From the NCBI GenBank assembly GCA_009884515.1, contig RHHX01000002.1, positions 248,001 through 312,000 on the forward strand: a stretch of DNA of 64,000 nt, in the 5' to 3' direction. Position numbers and translations under genes: made by a program. Each line of letters opens with the position of its first letter. Positions within the stretch are counted from its first letter, which is position 1. Positions 43,658 to 54,181 of the stretch are shown one piece after another. This DNA comes from Candidatus Mycoplasma liparidae. Lineage in GTDB: Bacteria; Bacillota_I; Bacilli_A; Mycoplasmatales; Mycoplasmoidaceae. The notes under the pieces are model-generated. The model saw only the letters and a list, made by a program, of their open reading frames with translations, was not told where the DNA came from and searched no databases.

Positions 43658-43888
43658 TTATCCAATAAATGCAAAGACTAATATTATTATTAATAAGGTA
43701 ATTATTAATAAAATCATTGCCATTTGCATTACTTTAATAATGCCTCTATCTTTTGTTTTTTTAAAGATTTCAAGATCTTGTCCAGCTAAATTACTTAATC
43801 CAGTTGATGAACCTGATTTTGAAAGTAAAACACCTAATATTATTGAAATAATTGCAATAATTAAAATAATAATAACAGCTGCAAACAT
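43658..43888 (-). CDS. secG: Protein translocase subunit SecG
   Basis: A 76-residue protein with two membrane spans around a polar loop that holds SNLAGQDLEIFKKTKDRG, the SecG pattern. It is part of the SecYEG channel. It lies 18 bases upstream of rnr, an arrangement also found in other Firmicutes. Confidence 0.92.
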   Translation of the reverse strand: MFAAVIIILIIAIISIILGVLLSKSGSSTGLSNLAGQDLEIFKKTKDRGIIKVMQMAMILLIITLLIIILVFAFIG

Positions 43889-43984
43889 CTTTTATCCTTT
43901 AAAAAAAACTATGTTATTAATTATAATATAATAAAGATGAAATTTTCGTTATTAGAAAATTTATATTTTAAATAAAGGAAAATC

Positions 43985-44590
43985 ATGTCTAAAGAAAATA
44001 TTCGTGAAGAACTTAAAAATAACATTGATAGTGATCTTTTTAATGATGAAATAATTAAATGATTTAAATTTAGTAAAATATCCTTAATTATAGGTTTTGT
44101 TTGAGTTTTGATTTTGATTTTACTTGCAGCTATTTTTCCTATAATTTTTGGGTCTGAGTTTGAGCTTAATATTGCTAGTGAACTTTCACTTTATATATCA
44201 TTAGTTATTATTGCAATTCTTTCACAATTTATTTTTATGGTTTGATTTCAGGATATAATATTGAAAGTAAACATTAGAAAAATTTATCTACAGTTCAATC
44301 AAACATTCATCATTAAAATTCTTGAAATTATTTTAAAAGATTTCAAAAAATTCCAAATTTTAAAAACAACTTCAGACTGAGAAAATGGTTTGATATATTT
44401 AACTGATGGTGATTTAGTAATTCAAAACAAATTAAACACTTCTGAATTATTAAAAATAAATATTTTTAAAGCAAAAAAAATCAATAATCAAAAAACAACT
44501 CAAATAGCATTTTTAAAAGAAACTATTTTAAATGTTTTTATGAAAGACTTTTATGAAAACATTGAAACATCAATTAGTGAAAGAAAATAA
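43985..44590 (+). CDS. Membrane protein of unknown function upstream of coaE
   Basis: A 201-residue protein with a polar start (about 1-30), two hydrophobic spans (about 33-52 and 66-86) and a soluble C-terminal domain of about 110 residues. An AAAGGAAAATC site precedes ATG 43985. It overlaps coaE by one base, so they are translated together. I do not recognise a family; the DUF-like C-terminus (DWENGLIYLTDGDLVIQNK) resembles bacterial PH-type domains only loosely. Confidence 0.75.
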
Positions 44591-45138
44591 TGATAATAGC
44601 GATTACAGGATTTAAGAACGTTGGTAAAACAACTTTTCTAAATTATATAAAAACAATGGGACAAATAGTCTTTAATATTGATGATTTTATTACTGATATT
44701 TATCGGTATAATGAAGTTGGTTTTTTAGTAATTAAAAATGAATTTGGAAAAGCTTTTATTAAGGATATTGAAGTTAATCGAGAAAAGTTGAATAAATTAG
44801 TAGTTGATGATCAAAATGAGTTTATTAAATTGAAAAAAGTTATTAGTAAATTAATTGTTAATTACATTAAAGAAATCAAAGAAAAAAACCCTGATGTTAA
44901 TGTTTTTATTGAACAAGCTACTTTAATTAATGATATTGAAGGTTATTATAAAAATCTCTATGACAAGATAATTTTTATCGAAAGAGAAAATGTTATTTTA
45001 AATATGGATCATATTAGCAAATATTTATATTTAGATCGAGATAAAAAATTTAAATATGATTATCATTTTACTAATAACAGAACGATTGATGAATTCAAAG
45101 AAAAAATTAATAAATTTATCAATCAAAATATTTTTTAA
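44590..45138 (+). CDS. coaE: Dephospho-CoA kinase-like protein
   Basis: A 182-residue P-loop kinase: AITGFKNVGKTTFLNYI (Walker A GFKNVGKT) and a following FNIDDFITDIY that matches the DaD.i..l of CoaE, with lid Arg/Lys residues near 60-80. The last step of CoA synthesis would be phosphorylation of dephospho-CoA. It is shorter than most CoaE (about 200), and the sequence is rather diverged, so a related small-molecule kinase is possible. Confidence 0.75.
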   Translation: MIIAITGFKNVGKTTFLNYIKTMGQIVFNIDDFITDIYRYNEVGFLVIKNEFGKAFIKDIEVNREKLNKLVVDDQNEFIKLKKVISKLIVNYIKEIKEKNPDVNVFIEQATLINDIEGYYKNLYDKIIFIERENVILNMDHISKYLYLDRDKKFKYDYHFTNNRTIDEFKEKINKFINQNIF

Positions 45139-45160
45139 TTTAGATTGAGAAAAATATTTA

Positions 45161-45169
45161 TGTTATAAT
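45161..45169 (+). promoter_or_regulatory. Extended -10 promoter of rplM-rpsI
   Basis: TGTTATAAT, an extended -10, lies about 61 bases before the L13 start. A leader of about 54 bases follows. Identical to the -10 element of the rpsF operon. Confidence 0.6.
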
Positions 45170-45229
45170 AATTTAGTTATTAAATTATTATTTAATCAAA
45201 TTATTATGAATTTTAATGAAAGATATTAT

Positions 45230-45679
45230 ATGCAAAAAACAACAATGTTAAAAAAAGAAGAAGCTGAAAGTAATCGTAAATGATATGTTATTGATGCTAC
45301 TGATATTGTACTTGGAAAATTATCTGTTAAAGTTGCTGATACTTTAAGAGGTAAAAATAAAGTTATTTTTACTCCAAACGTTGATTGTGGTGATTTTGTT
45401 ATTGTAACAAATGCTAGTAAAATAAAATTAACTGGAAATAAATTAGATGGTGAATCTTGATTTACTCACTCACATTATATGGGTGGTTTAAGAGAAAGAA
45501 CTGGTCGAGAAATGGTTAATAAATATTCTGTTGAATTAATTACTAATGCTGTTAAAAGAATGTTACCTAAAAACAAATTATCAAGAGCAATCATTACTAA
45601 GTTGCATGTTTATGAAAATGATGTTCATAAGCATGAATCACAAAAACCAATTGAATTAATAATAAAAGGTAAAAGATAA
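45230..45679 (+). CDS. rplM: Ribosomal protein L13
   Basis: A 149-residue L13 with WYVIDATDIVLGKLSVKVAD, HSHYMGGLRERTGREMV and AVKRMLPKNKLSRA. The ATG at 45230 (MQKTTM, as in relatives) is preferred over the in-frame ATG at 45206 because only it has a GAAAG-like site ahead. It is co-transcribed with rpsI, one base after its stop. Confidence 0.96.
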
Positions 45680-45680
45680 T

Positions 45681-46073
45681 ATGTCACAAATCGAATTAAA
45701 AGGTTTAGGAAGAAGAAAATCTTCTGTTGCTAGAGTTAAAATGGTTCCTGGAACTGGAAAAATTTCTATTAATAATAAAACACCTGAAGAATATTTCCCA
45801 AATTCAATTGTTATCCAAGAAATGGAACAACCATTAGCTATTACTAATTCTAAAAATTCTTATGATATCTTTGTTAAAGTTTCTGGTGGTGGTTTTACTG
45901 GTCAAGCAGGAGCTATTAGATTAGGTATTACTAGAGCTCTTATTGCTTATAATCATGAATTAAAACCAATCTTAAAAAAAGCTGGTTTAGTTACTAGAGA
46001 TTCTCGAGTTAAAGAAAGAAAGAAATTTGGTTTATATGGTGCTAGAAGAAGCCCACAATTTACAAAACGTTAA
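45681..46073 (+). CDS. rpsI: Ribosomal protein S9
   Basis: A 130-residue S9 with LGRRKSSVARVKMVPGTGK, GGGFTGQAGAIRLGITRALI and the conserved basic end (YGARRSPQFTKR) that reaches the P-site tRNA. It follows rplM by one base. Confidence 0.97.
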   Translation: MSQIELKGLGRRKSSVARVKMVPGTGKISINNKTPEEYFPNSIVIQEMEQPLAITNSKNSYDIFVKVSGGGFTGQAGAIRLGITRALIAYNHELKPILKKAGLVTRDSRVKERKKFGLYGARRSPQFTKR

Positions 46074-46087
46074 TTTCTTTAATATAT

Positions 46088-46118
46088 AAAAAAACACTTA
46101 TTTAAATAAGTGTTTTTT
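46088..46118. terminator. Bidirectional terminator rpsI / smpB
   Basis: A near-perfect palindrome centred on AACACTTATTT/AAATAAGTGTT, with A and T tracts on the outer sides. It lies between the convergent rpsI and smpB genes and reaches to the smpB stop. Confidence 0.88.
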
Positions 46119-46553
46119 TTAATAGTTTTTATCGATAAATCTTTTTTCATCTCGCTTTTTAATGTCTTCTCTTTTATCAAAAAGTTTCTTACCTTTAGCT
46201 AGCCCTATTAAAAGTTTTATTTTATTTTTCTTTCAATAAAGTTTAATTGGAATAATCGTCAATGATTCTTTTTTTTTATCAAAATCTAAACGTAATATTT
46301 CACTTTTATGTAATAAAAGTTTTCTGTTTCTAATGGGATCTTTATTTTGAATATTACCTTCAAAAAAATTAGCAACATGCATATTCATAATAAAAGCTTC
46401 TGATTTATTAATCATTATATAAGCTTCATTAATAGAACACTTTGACTTTGAAATTGATTTTACCTCAGTTCCAGATAATACTATTCCAGCTTCAAAAGTT
46501 CGTAATATTTCATAATTTCTTTTAGCGTTTTTATTACTAGCAATATTTTTCAT
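46119..46553 (-). CDS. smpB: SsrA-binding protein
   Basis: A 144-residue SmpB, partner of tmRNA in rescue of stalled ribosomes. It has RNYEILRTFEAGIVLSGTEV, the beta-barrel core, and a C-terminal Lys/Arg-rich tail (LLIGLAKGKKLFDKRED). Start ATG is at 46553 and pepF ends 5 bases upstream. The tmRNA itself is not in this window. Confidence 0.95.
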
Positions 46554-46557
46554 AAAA

Positions 46558-48372
46558 TTATTTTAACATTTTTTTAGTTTCAGTATTGAAGATTTTAATA
46601 TAACTATCAATTATTTCTTTAGCTAAAATTCATGGTTTATCTTCATATAAATCAATTCCTAATAGTTTAATTGTTTCAATTGGAGATAAACTTGTTCCTG
46701 ATTTTAAAAATTTAAAATAGTTTTCAAGCGCATTTGTTTCTTTTTTAATAATCTTATCAGCAATAATTAATCCAACTATTTGACCAATAGCATATTTATA
46801 GACATAAAAATTACCAGCATAGAAATGGGAAATTCTTAAAATAGTAGCAAGTGAATAACTATAAGGAGGTTTTAAATATTTTTTTAAGTTTTTAACCCCA
46901 ATATATTCATTGATTAAAGATAAATATTTATCTTTAACAACATCATAGGTAATTGATTCATCATTATTAACTAGATTATTAATATCATATTCAAAATTAG
47001 AAAAAATTATTTGTCTGGTTGTTGTTGCAAAAAAACCACTAATTAATTGATCTAAAATAAATACTTTAGTTTTAGAGTCTTTTTCTTCATCAGCTTTATT
47101 TAATAAGTAGTGACTTAATAATACTTCATTAGTAATCGAAGCTACTTCAGCACAAAAAATTGAAGTTGACTGGTATATTTTTTGACCAATACCATAATAA
47201 TAACTATTTAATGAATGTCCTAATTCATGAGCAAGCGTATAAACAGAATCAATTGAATAGTCATAGTTCATTAAAATAAAGTATTTACTTAATCCAGTAG
47301 TTCCGCCAATAGAATATGCTCCTGTGGTTTTATTTTCTTTTGGCATTCAAGATATTCATCTTTCATCAAAAGCTCTTTTTAAAACACTAACATATTCACT
47401 ACCAAGTAATGCTAATGAATTAATGATAATTTCTTCAGCTTCATCAGGTTCATAAATCTTATTATCTTTACTTAAATCTAAATATCCATCTCATGGCTTA
47501 ATATCATCAACATTAATAATTTTTTTCAATACTTTATTTCTTAAATTTAAATAAGTATTATATGAACCTTTGTAATTTTTTACATTTGAATATATATGAG
47601 GAATTAACTTTACATCAATTTCATCACTAAAAGCACATGCATGAATATAATCATCAAAATTTCTAATTTTAGATGATGTATTAAGTTCTAAATAATTATA
47701 GTAAAGCGAATGTGTCAAAGTATTTCTAAAACTATAAAAAGCATTATTAAAACTAATTCAAACATTCCTTCTCAAAATTCTATCAGGTGATTTTAAATTT
47801 TTAAAAACATCAGATTGAGTCTTTAACTTAATACGTTTATTGTTTTTGTTAAGAACATCTTGAAATTTAATGTCGCCGTTAATTAAACTATTATAAAGTT
47901 CATCAACACCACCAGCAGATTTAGAAATTTTAGAAATTAGTTTTTCTTCAATATCTAATAATGTATGTGGTTTTGTTTTAATGATTAAATCAAATGATCT
48001 TGCATATTCTTTTAAATCTTTATCTTGAAGATATTTAAATATTTTAGTTTCGTTCTTTAGGATGATATTTTCAAAATCACTTAATGCTACTGAATAGTTA
48101 CTTGATTCATTTGAAACTTTTTGACCTCAACCTATTCATTCTTGATCAATAATATTTTCATTAGCTTTATTACTAATATAATTTGAAAATCTATTTGATA
48201 AAATCTCCATTTCATCCGTTAATTTAATTCACTTTTTAAAATTATCAAGAGTATCAATAAATATTTTATAGTGCTCAATAATTTCAGTTCATTTGGTTTT
48301 TCATTCTTGATATAAAAAATCAAGCGGTTTATTTTCTAATAAATTTTCTAAATCTCAATCGTATTTTGACAT
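46558..48372 (-). CDS. pepF: Oligoendopeptidase F
   Basis: A 604-residue M3-family zinc peptidase. The zinc site is TLAHELGHSL (His-Glu-x-x-His) with a downstream Glu in FCAEVASITNE. The N-terminal two thirds are helical and start MSKYDWDLENLL, typical for PepF. It degrades peptides in the cytosol for amino-acid supply. Gaps in the reading frame are TGA-Trp codons. It probably shares a transcript with smpB. Confidence 0.95.
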
Positions 48373-48484
48373 AAAAAGCTCCTTTTGCTTAATATTAAAT
48401 TTTAATATTAAAATAAAATATTTTGATTTTTATTATATAATATAAATGTTATATTTTTTAAAATATACTAAAAATAGGAGACAT

Positions 48485-49417
48485 ATGTCAAGAATTGTAA
48501 TTGCTTTAGGTGGAAATGCATTAGGTAGTAATCCACAAGAACAAAAGGAGCTAGTTAATATACCAGCTGCTAGAATTGTATCTTTAATAAAAGAAGGGCA
48601 CGAAGTTATTGTTGGTCATGGTAATGGACCTCAAGTTGGAATGATAGTTAATTCATTTGCAAACAGTGAAGTTGTTAAATCAAATAAATTTAATATGCCT
48701 TTCCCAGAAGCTGGTGGTATGAGTCAAGGATATATTGGTTATCACTTACAAAATGCTATTTATACTGAATTAAAAAAACAGGGTATTAAAAAAGATGTTC
48801 AATATATTTTAACTCAAACACTAGTTGATGCACTTGATCCTGCTTTTAAAAACCCAACAAAACCAGTAGGACCTTTTTATGATACAAAAGAAGCTGGTGA
48901 AAAAGCTAATCCTGGTTCATTTATTGTTGAAGATGCTGGTAGGGGTTTTAGAAAAGTTGTTGCAAGTCCATTACCAATTGGATTCTTAGGAATTGATTCA
49001 ATTAAAAAAGCTGTAGATAGTGGTGCTATCGTTATTGTTTGTGGTGGTGGTGGAATCCCTACTATTGAAACTAAAACAGGTTTTGAAGGTGTTGATGGCG
49101 TTATTGATAAAGATTTTGCTTTAGCTAAAATGGCAGCTAGTTTAAAAGCTGATAAATTAGTTATTTTAACTGGTGTTGAAAAAATTGCAATTAACTGAGG
49201 AAAACCAGATCAAAAAGGTTTGGATAGATGTACAGTTGAAGAAATAAAAAAACATATTGCTGATAATCAATTTGCTCCTGGATCAATGTTACCAAAAGTT
49301 GAAGCTGCGATTGCTTTCTTAAAAGATAACCCAACTGGTGAAGCTTTAATTGCTCATTTGGAAAAAGTTGAAGATTCAATTAATGGTAAAAATGGAACAA
49401 TTATTGTTGCTAAATAA
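48485..49417 (+). CDS. arcC: Carbamate kinase
   Basis: A 310-residue carbamate kinase: RIVIALGGNALGSNPQEQ (N-terminal Gly-rich), VGHGNGPQVG, VIVCGGGGIPTI and DGVIDKDFALAKMAASLKAD. It makes ATP from carbamoyl phosphate at the end of the arginine deiminase pathway. No arcA or arcB is nearby, so the other steps must be elsewhere or lost. ATG 48485 follows AGGAGACAT; an upstream in-frame ATG at 48446 lacks an RBS. A strong terminator follows. Confidence 0.97.
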
Positions 49418-49426
49418 TTAATCTAA

Positions 49427-49479
49427 ATATATAAAAAAAAAAGAAAGAAATTAAGTTTCTTTCTTTTTTTTTATATATT
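49427..49479. terminator. Terminator after arcC
   Basis: Long AT-rich arms (about 24 bases each side of a TTAAG loop) contain a core AAGAAAGAAA/TTTCTTTCTT and long A and T tracts. One base of imbalance in the A/T tracts is the only defect. Confidence 0.85.
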
Positions 49480-49517
49480 ATTATGAAGTATAATGTTAAT
49501 AGTTTTAAGGAAATATT

Positions 49518-50423
49518 GTGGCACAAATACAAATTAATTTAAATTCATTAAAAATGAAATACGTTTCTTCAAAAGCTCTTTTTAAATTAACTAATAAGCA
49601 ATTTTGACAATCAATCGGTGAACCTATTTATGCTTATATTTTTTCAATTTTAATGTTGGCTATTTTTGGTGGTATTAGTGGTGGTACTTTTAGTAATGAA
49701 GCAGAATTAGAAGCTTTTAAAGCTAGTGTTATTGGAGTAATATCTATGCAGATTCTTTCTGTAGGAATTATGACTTTACCAAGTGTTATTATGGAATTTA
49801 AAACATCAGTACTTTTAAAAAGGATTGGTGCTACTGCTGTTACCCCAATCTTATTTTTATTTACAATTTCCTTCTATTATTTTTTAGTATTAATCAGTCA
49901 AGTTTTTTGAATGTTACTTTGAGTAGCATTATTATTCGGTTTTAATACAATTGCTGGAACTGGTGAATTGTGAGTTAATGTTATTTTTCGAGAAATAAAT
50001 TGAATTGGTTTTATTTTTTCAATTTTTTATACATTAATTACAACATTAGCTTTTGCTTCATTAATTATCTCAGTTAGTAAAACAACTGTTGGTGTTAATA
50101 TTATTGGTTCAATAGTTTTCTTTAGTTGTATGTTTTTAAGTGGTCAGTTATTACCGATGATTCAAATTGTTCAAAATAAAGTTTTGAATGGATTTAGTTA
50201 TTTAACTCCTTTTAGATATACAACTGGATTAACTTTAATGTCATGAGTTGGTGCTAATCCTTTTGTTATTAATGGAGACTTTACTCAACCATTATTTCCT
50301 GGTGGTCCTGAACTACCTGTTTATAGTGTTGTTGATCAATATTTAAATTGAATTGTTCCGTTAATAATGATATTAATAACAACATTAGTTTCATTAAAGT
50401 TATTTAAGTGAAATGCTAGATAG
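49518..50423 (+). CDS. ABC-2-type transporter permease
   Basis: A 301-residue membrane protein with six spans (first about 42-60). It carries the ABC-2 features FLSGQLLPM in a late loop and SYLTPFRYTTGL before the last span. The start is GTG 49518, with AAGGA seven bases ahead; the ATG 12 codons on lacks this. It lies 8 bases before its ATPase. Export of a drug, lipid or peptide is the usual role. Confidence 0.88.
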
Positions 50424-50431
50424 GAGTTTTT

Positions 50432-51244
50432 ATGAATGATAATCAAGGACGAAAAACAATCTATCCTAGTTTAGTTTTAGATCAAAATGATAAGTTAGGT
50501 GCTGAAACTATTATTATGAATGACTATAGTAATTTAACACCAATGATTCGTGTTAAAGAACTAACTAAAGTATTTGGTAGGAAATCAAAAACATCGATTG
50601 CTGCTGATCATTTAAACTTTACTTTTTATGATGGTCAAAGAATAGCTTTTTTAGGGGCAAATGGTGCTGGAAAAACTACTACTATTGAAATGATTGCCGG
50701 AATTACAAAACCAACATCAGGAACAATTGATTTTTTATATGAGTATGTTAATACTTATCAAGAAACAATTGGGATTCAATTTCAAGATTCAATTTACCCA
50801 TCAGGTATTAAAGTAAGAGATGTAATTAGTTTTATTCTTGAAGTTTATGATATTAAAATTCCTAAAAATGAAGTTATGGAAATTGTCCAAGCTTTTGATT
50901 TAACTCACTTATATAAAAAGAATGTTCGTTCTCTTTCTGGTGGTCAACAACAAAGATTAAACATTTTACTTTCTTTAATACATCGACCTAAATATGTATT
51001 TTTAGATGAATTATCAACTGGTCTTGATATTTCAGTTAGGTCTAAAATTAAGAAATTTATTAAAGAATATACTGATTTAAATGATATTAATATGGTTTTA
51101 ATTTCACATGATGCTGATGAAATACAAACTTTATGTGACAGAATAATGATTTTACAAAAGGGTGTCTTAAAAGTAGACATGCCGTTAAAAGAAGTATTGA
51201 AGAAATTCAATAGTGTTGAAGCTTTATTAGAAATGTATATATAA
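50432..51244 (+). CDS. ABC-2-type transporter ATP-binding protein
   Basis: A 270-residue ATPase. About 35 extra N-terminal residues precede the domain (IRVKELTKVFGRKS). It has GANGAGKTT, then VRSLSGGQQQRLNI, Walker B YVFLDELSTGLD (Glu-Leu in place of Glu-Pro) and ISHDADE with the switch His. It is paired with the permease upstream. The RBS TAGGAG overlaps the permease stop. Confidence 0.94.
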   Translation: MNDNQGRKTIYPSLVLDQNDKLGAETIIMNDYSNLTPMIRVKELTKVFGRKSKTSIAADHLNFTFYDGQRIAFLGANGAGKTTTIEMIAGITKPTSGTIDFLYEYVNTYQETIGIQFQDSIYPSGIKVRDVISFILEVYDIKIPKNEVMEIVQAFDLTHLYKKNVRSLSGGQQQRLNILLSLIHRPKYVFLDELSTGLDISVRSKIKKFIKEYTDLNDINMVLISHDADEIQTLCDRIMILQKGVLKVDMPLKEVLKKFNSVEALLEMYI

Positions 51245-51277
51245 TATAGATAGTTTATATATTATTGGAGTAATGAA

Positions 51278-52636
51278 ATGCAAAAAAATATTAACGCATC
51301 TGTTAAATCACTTTTTGATAATCAAAAAATATTAAATACTGATGTTAGATTAACTGGTTGAATCAAGTTTATTAGAGAACATAAGGCTATTATTTTTATT
51401 GAGTTTATTGATGGTTCTGTTTTTAAGACTATTCAATTAGTATTAAAAAAGAATAATTTTGAAAATGACTTTGAAAAAATTAAAGACGAAATTTCAATTG
51501 GTAGTGCAATCGAAATTTTTGGTACTCTTATTCAAAACAACAAAAAAGAATTAGAAATAGTTTGTAAAGAATTTTCAATAAAAGGAAATTGTATTAGTGA
51601 ATATTCTTTACAAAATAAAGTTCATGGAAATGAATTTCTAAGAGAAATAAGTCATATTAGACCTAGAACTAAATACTTTAATATAATTTTTGATATTAGA
51701 AGTTTTTTATTTAATTCGATTACGAAGTTTTTTTATCAAAAAGATTTTAAATGAATATCAACTCCAGTTTTATCATCTTCAGATGCTGAAGGAGCTGGTG
51801 AAGTTTTTAATATTGCTGATAATACTTTTTTTAATTCAGAAACAAGTTTATCTGTAACAGGACAACTTCATCTTGAAGCTATGGCTTTAAGTTATAAAAA
51901 TGTTTATACACTAGGTCCTCAATTTAGAGCAGAAAAATCACATACAAGTCGTCATTTAGCTGAATTTTGAATGCTAGAAGCTGAAATGAACTTTATGGAT
52001 CTTGATAACTTAATGGTTTTTATGGAAGATATGATTAAGCATTTTGCTGTTGAACTTTTAAAACATAAAAGAAATGAAATTGAATATTTAGATAGTTTAA
52101 ATGAAGGTTTAATTGTCAAACTTGAAAATTTAATTAATAATGAATTTGCTAAAAAAACTTATCGTGAAGCAATTGAAATATTGAAAGATGCTAGAGATAA
52201 AAAATTAGTTATATTCCAAAATAATAATATTAATTTTGGAACCGATCTTGATTCTGAACATGAAAGATATTTATGTGAAAAACATTTTCAAAAACCAACT
52301 TTTATTTATAACTATCCAGTTACTATAAAAGCTTTTTATATGAAGAAAAATGATGATAAAACTGTTAAAGGAGTAGATCTTTTAGTTCCATTAATTGGTG
52401 AATTATGTGGTGGTAGTGAAAGAGAAAGTAACTATGATCGTTTGTTAGAAGCTATGAAAGATAAAAACATTCCTCTAACAGAATTAAATTGATACCTTGA
52501 ATTAAGAAAATTTGGTTATGCTAGTTCATCTGGTTTTGGATTGGGTATTGAAAGATTAATTATGTTTTTAACTGGTGTTGAAAACATAAAGGATGTTATT
52601 CCTTTTGCAAGAACTCATGAAAACATCAAATTTTAA
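51278..52636 (+). CDS. asnS: Asparaginyl-tRNA synthetase
   Basis: A 452-residue class II synthetase. An OB-fold binds the anticodon (about 20-105), followed by motif 1 near FIKLSTPVLSSSDAEGAGEVF-like residues (WISTPVLSSSDAEGAGE), motif 2 (YTLGPQFRAEKSHTSRHLAEF) shortened here as GPQFRAEKSHTSRH, and motif 3 FGLGIERLIMF. RLAEF/W supports Asn over Asp. ATG 51278 follows GGAG. With gatCAB also present, the cell charges Asn-tRNA directly. Confidence 0.96.
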
Positions 52637-53246
52637 AAAAAATATTCCAAATATTGCTACTATTTTTAGAATTATAATTATAATTCCAATTATTATTTTA
52701 ATGATTTTATCTCCTCTATATAGTGAAAATATTATTTATTCTTTTTGATCATTTGACGATCAGTTAATATCAATTAATGCTTTAAATTTTAGTGCTATGA
52801 TTTTATTTGTTATTGCTTCAATTACAGATTGGTTTGATGGTTATTATGCTAGGAAATACAATCTTGTTTCTGACTTTGGTAAATTTTGAGATCCTATTGC
52901 TGATAAAGTTTTAGTTAATAGTGTTTTAATATTACTTGTCTATAATAACCTTATTCAAGTTTGAATTGTTATTTTGATTATTATAAGAGATATTTTAGTA
53001 GATGGTTTAAGAATGAAAGTTGCTAAGAATAATATAATTATTCCAGCAAGTATTTGAGGAAAAATAAAAACTTCTTTGTTAATGATTAGTATCATTCTAG
53101 TTTTTATTTTAGGTGGATCTTCAACTAAAACTTTATATTATTGATTAATTCAAAATTTATTTTTAATAATAAGTTTATTCTTTGTTTTATCTTCTGGAAT
53201 TGATTATTATTCAAAATATAAGCGAGAGAAAAAAGTACTACCTTAA
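52617..53246 (+). CDS. pgsA: CDP-diacylglycerol-glycerol-3-phosphate phosphatidyltransferase
   Basis: A 209-residue membrane enzyme that makes phosphatidylglycerol phosphate. The CDP-alcohol transferase motif is DWFDGYYARKYNLVSDFGKF (first 20 residues) followed by WDPIADK, giving the D-x2-DG-x2-AR-x8-G-x3-D-x3-D pattern. There are about five membrane spans. It overlaps asnS by 20 bases. Its last residues lie in the large palindrome that is its terminator. Confidence 0.95.
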
Positions 53247-53276
53247 GGTAGTACTTTTTTCTCTCGCTTATATTTT
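53213..53276. terminator. 64-base perfect palindrome, shared terminator of pgsA and recR
   Basis: A perfect inverted repeat of two 32-base arms with no spacer (53213-53244 and 53245-53276). It overlaps the last ten codons of pgsA and the last three of recR, so both proteins end in sequence that also forms the terminator stem. Confidence 0.9.
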
Positions 53277-53861
53277 TCTTCTATTATTAAAAGAATGCTT
53301 TAAAGTTTCATTATCAGCATAATCAACTGAAGCATTTAATGGAATACCAAATCCAATTCTACTAATAATAATATCTTTATCACCAAGCATGCTATTAATG
53401 TACTGAGCGGTCATTTCACCATCATGAGTAAAATTTGTAGCAATAATAACTTCAAGAATATTACTATTGACTCTATTAAATAAAGAATTGATATTAGTAT
53501 GTTCTACTAAGACATTCTTTTTAAAAGAAATTTCACCATTAGTAATATGATAAAGTCCGTTATATAACTTCGAATCTTCAATTCTATCTAATTCATCAAT
53601 ATTAGATATAACACATATCTTTGTTCTATCTCTTAAACTACTAAGACAAATATCACATTCATCTTTTGTGGCAATATTTCCACAGGATTTACAAATTTTA
53701 ACATAATCATGAGCATTTTTTATTTTAGAAATAAAAGTTCTAATATATTTATCATCTTGCTTCAAAATAAAATGAGCTATTTTAGTAGCTGATTTTAATC
53801 CAATGTTTGGTAAAGATCTTATTGCATCTATTAAATGTTCAAATTCTTTAGGTTTAGTCAT
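53268..53861 (-). CDS. recR: Recombination mediator protein RecR
   Basis: A 197-residue RecR: helix-hairpin-helix (LPNIGLKSATKIAHFIL), zinc finger (CKSCGNIATKDECDIC), Toprim part (EVIIATNFTHDGEMTAQYI) and GFGIPLNASVDYAD. It helps load RecA at gaps with RecO. It ends inside the shared palindrome and follows ybaB by 4 bases. Confidence 0.96.
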   Translation of the reverse strand: MTKPKEFEHLIDAIRSLPNIGLKSATKIAHFILKQDDKYIRTFISKIKNAHDYVKICKSCGNIATKDECDICLSSLRDRTKICVISNIDELDRIEDSKLYNGLYHITNGEISFKKNVLVEHTNINSLFNRVNSNILEVIIATNFTHDGEMTAQYINSMLGDKDIIISRIGFGIPLNASVDYADNETLKHSFNNRRKI

Positions 53862-53865
53862 TTAA

Positions 53866-54168
53866 CTAAATTAAATTAGCTAACCCAGGAGCTAGGTTAT
53901 TAGCTAAATCGTTTTTACCTTTAAGAATATTCATAACAGCTTGATTACAAGCAGTTGCTATAACAGCTTGAAGAGTTTCTTTTTCAGAAAGATCAATTAA
54001 TGATTCATCTAAAATTTTTATTTCAATAATTTGAAAAGAGCCTTTAATTACTACTGAAACAGCATCTTGATAACTATATTCAAAAATTTTAAGATCGAAT
54101 TCAGCCATTGCTGTTTTCATTTTACTTTGCATTTGAGTGGCTTGAGCCATTAAATCTTTCATATTCAT
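53866..54168 (-). CDS. ybaB: YbaB/EbfC nucleoid-associated protein
   Basis: A 100-residue DNA-binding dimer protein with MNMKDLMAQATQMQSKMK and LQAVIATACNQAV at its C-terminal helix. The dnaX-ybaB-recR order is widespread in bacteria. Confidence 0.93.
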   Translation of the reverse strand: MNMKDLMAQATQMQSKMKTAMAEFDLKIFEYSYQDAVSVVIKGSFQIIEIKILDESLIDLSEKETLQAVIATACNQAVMNILKGKNDLANNLAPGLANLI

Positions 54169-54181
54169 AATTTATATTTCC

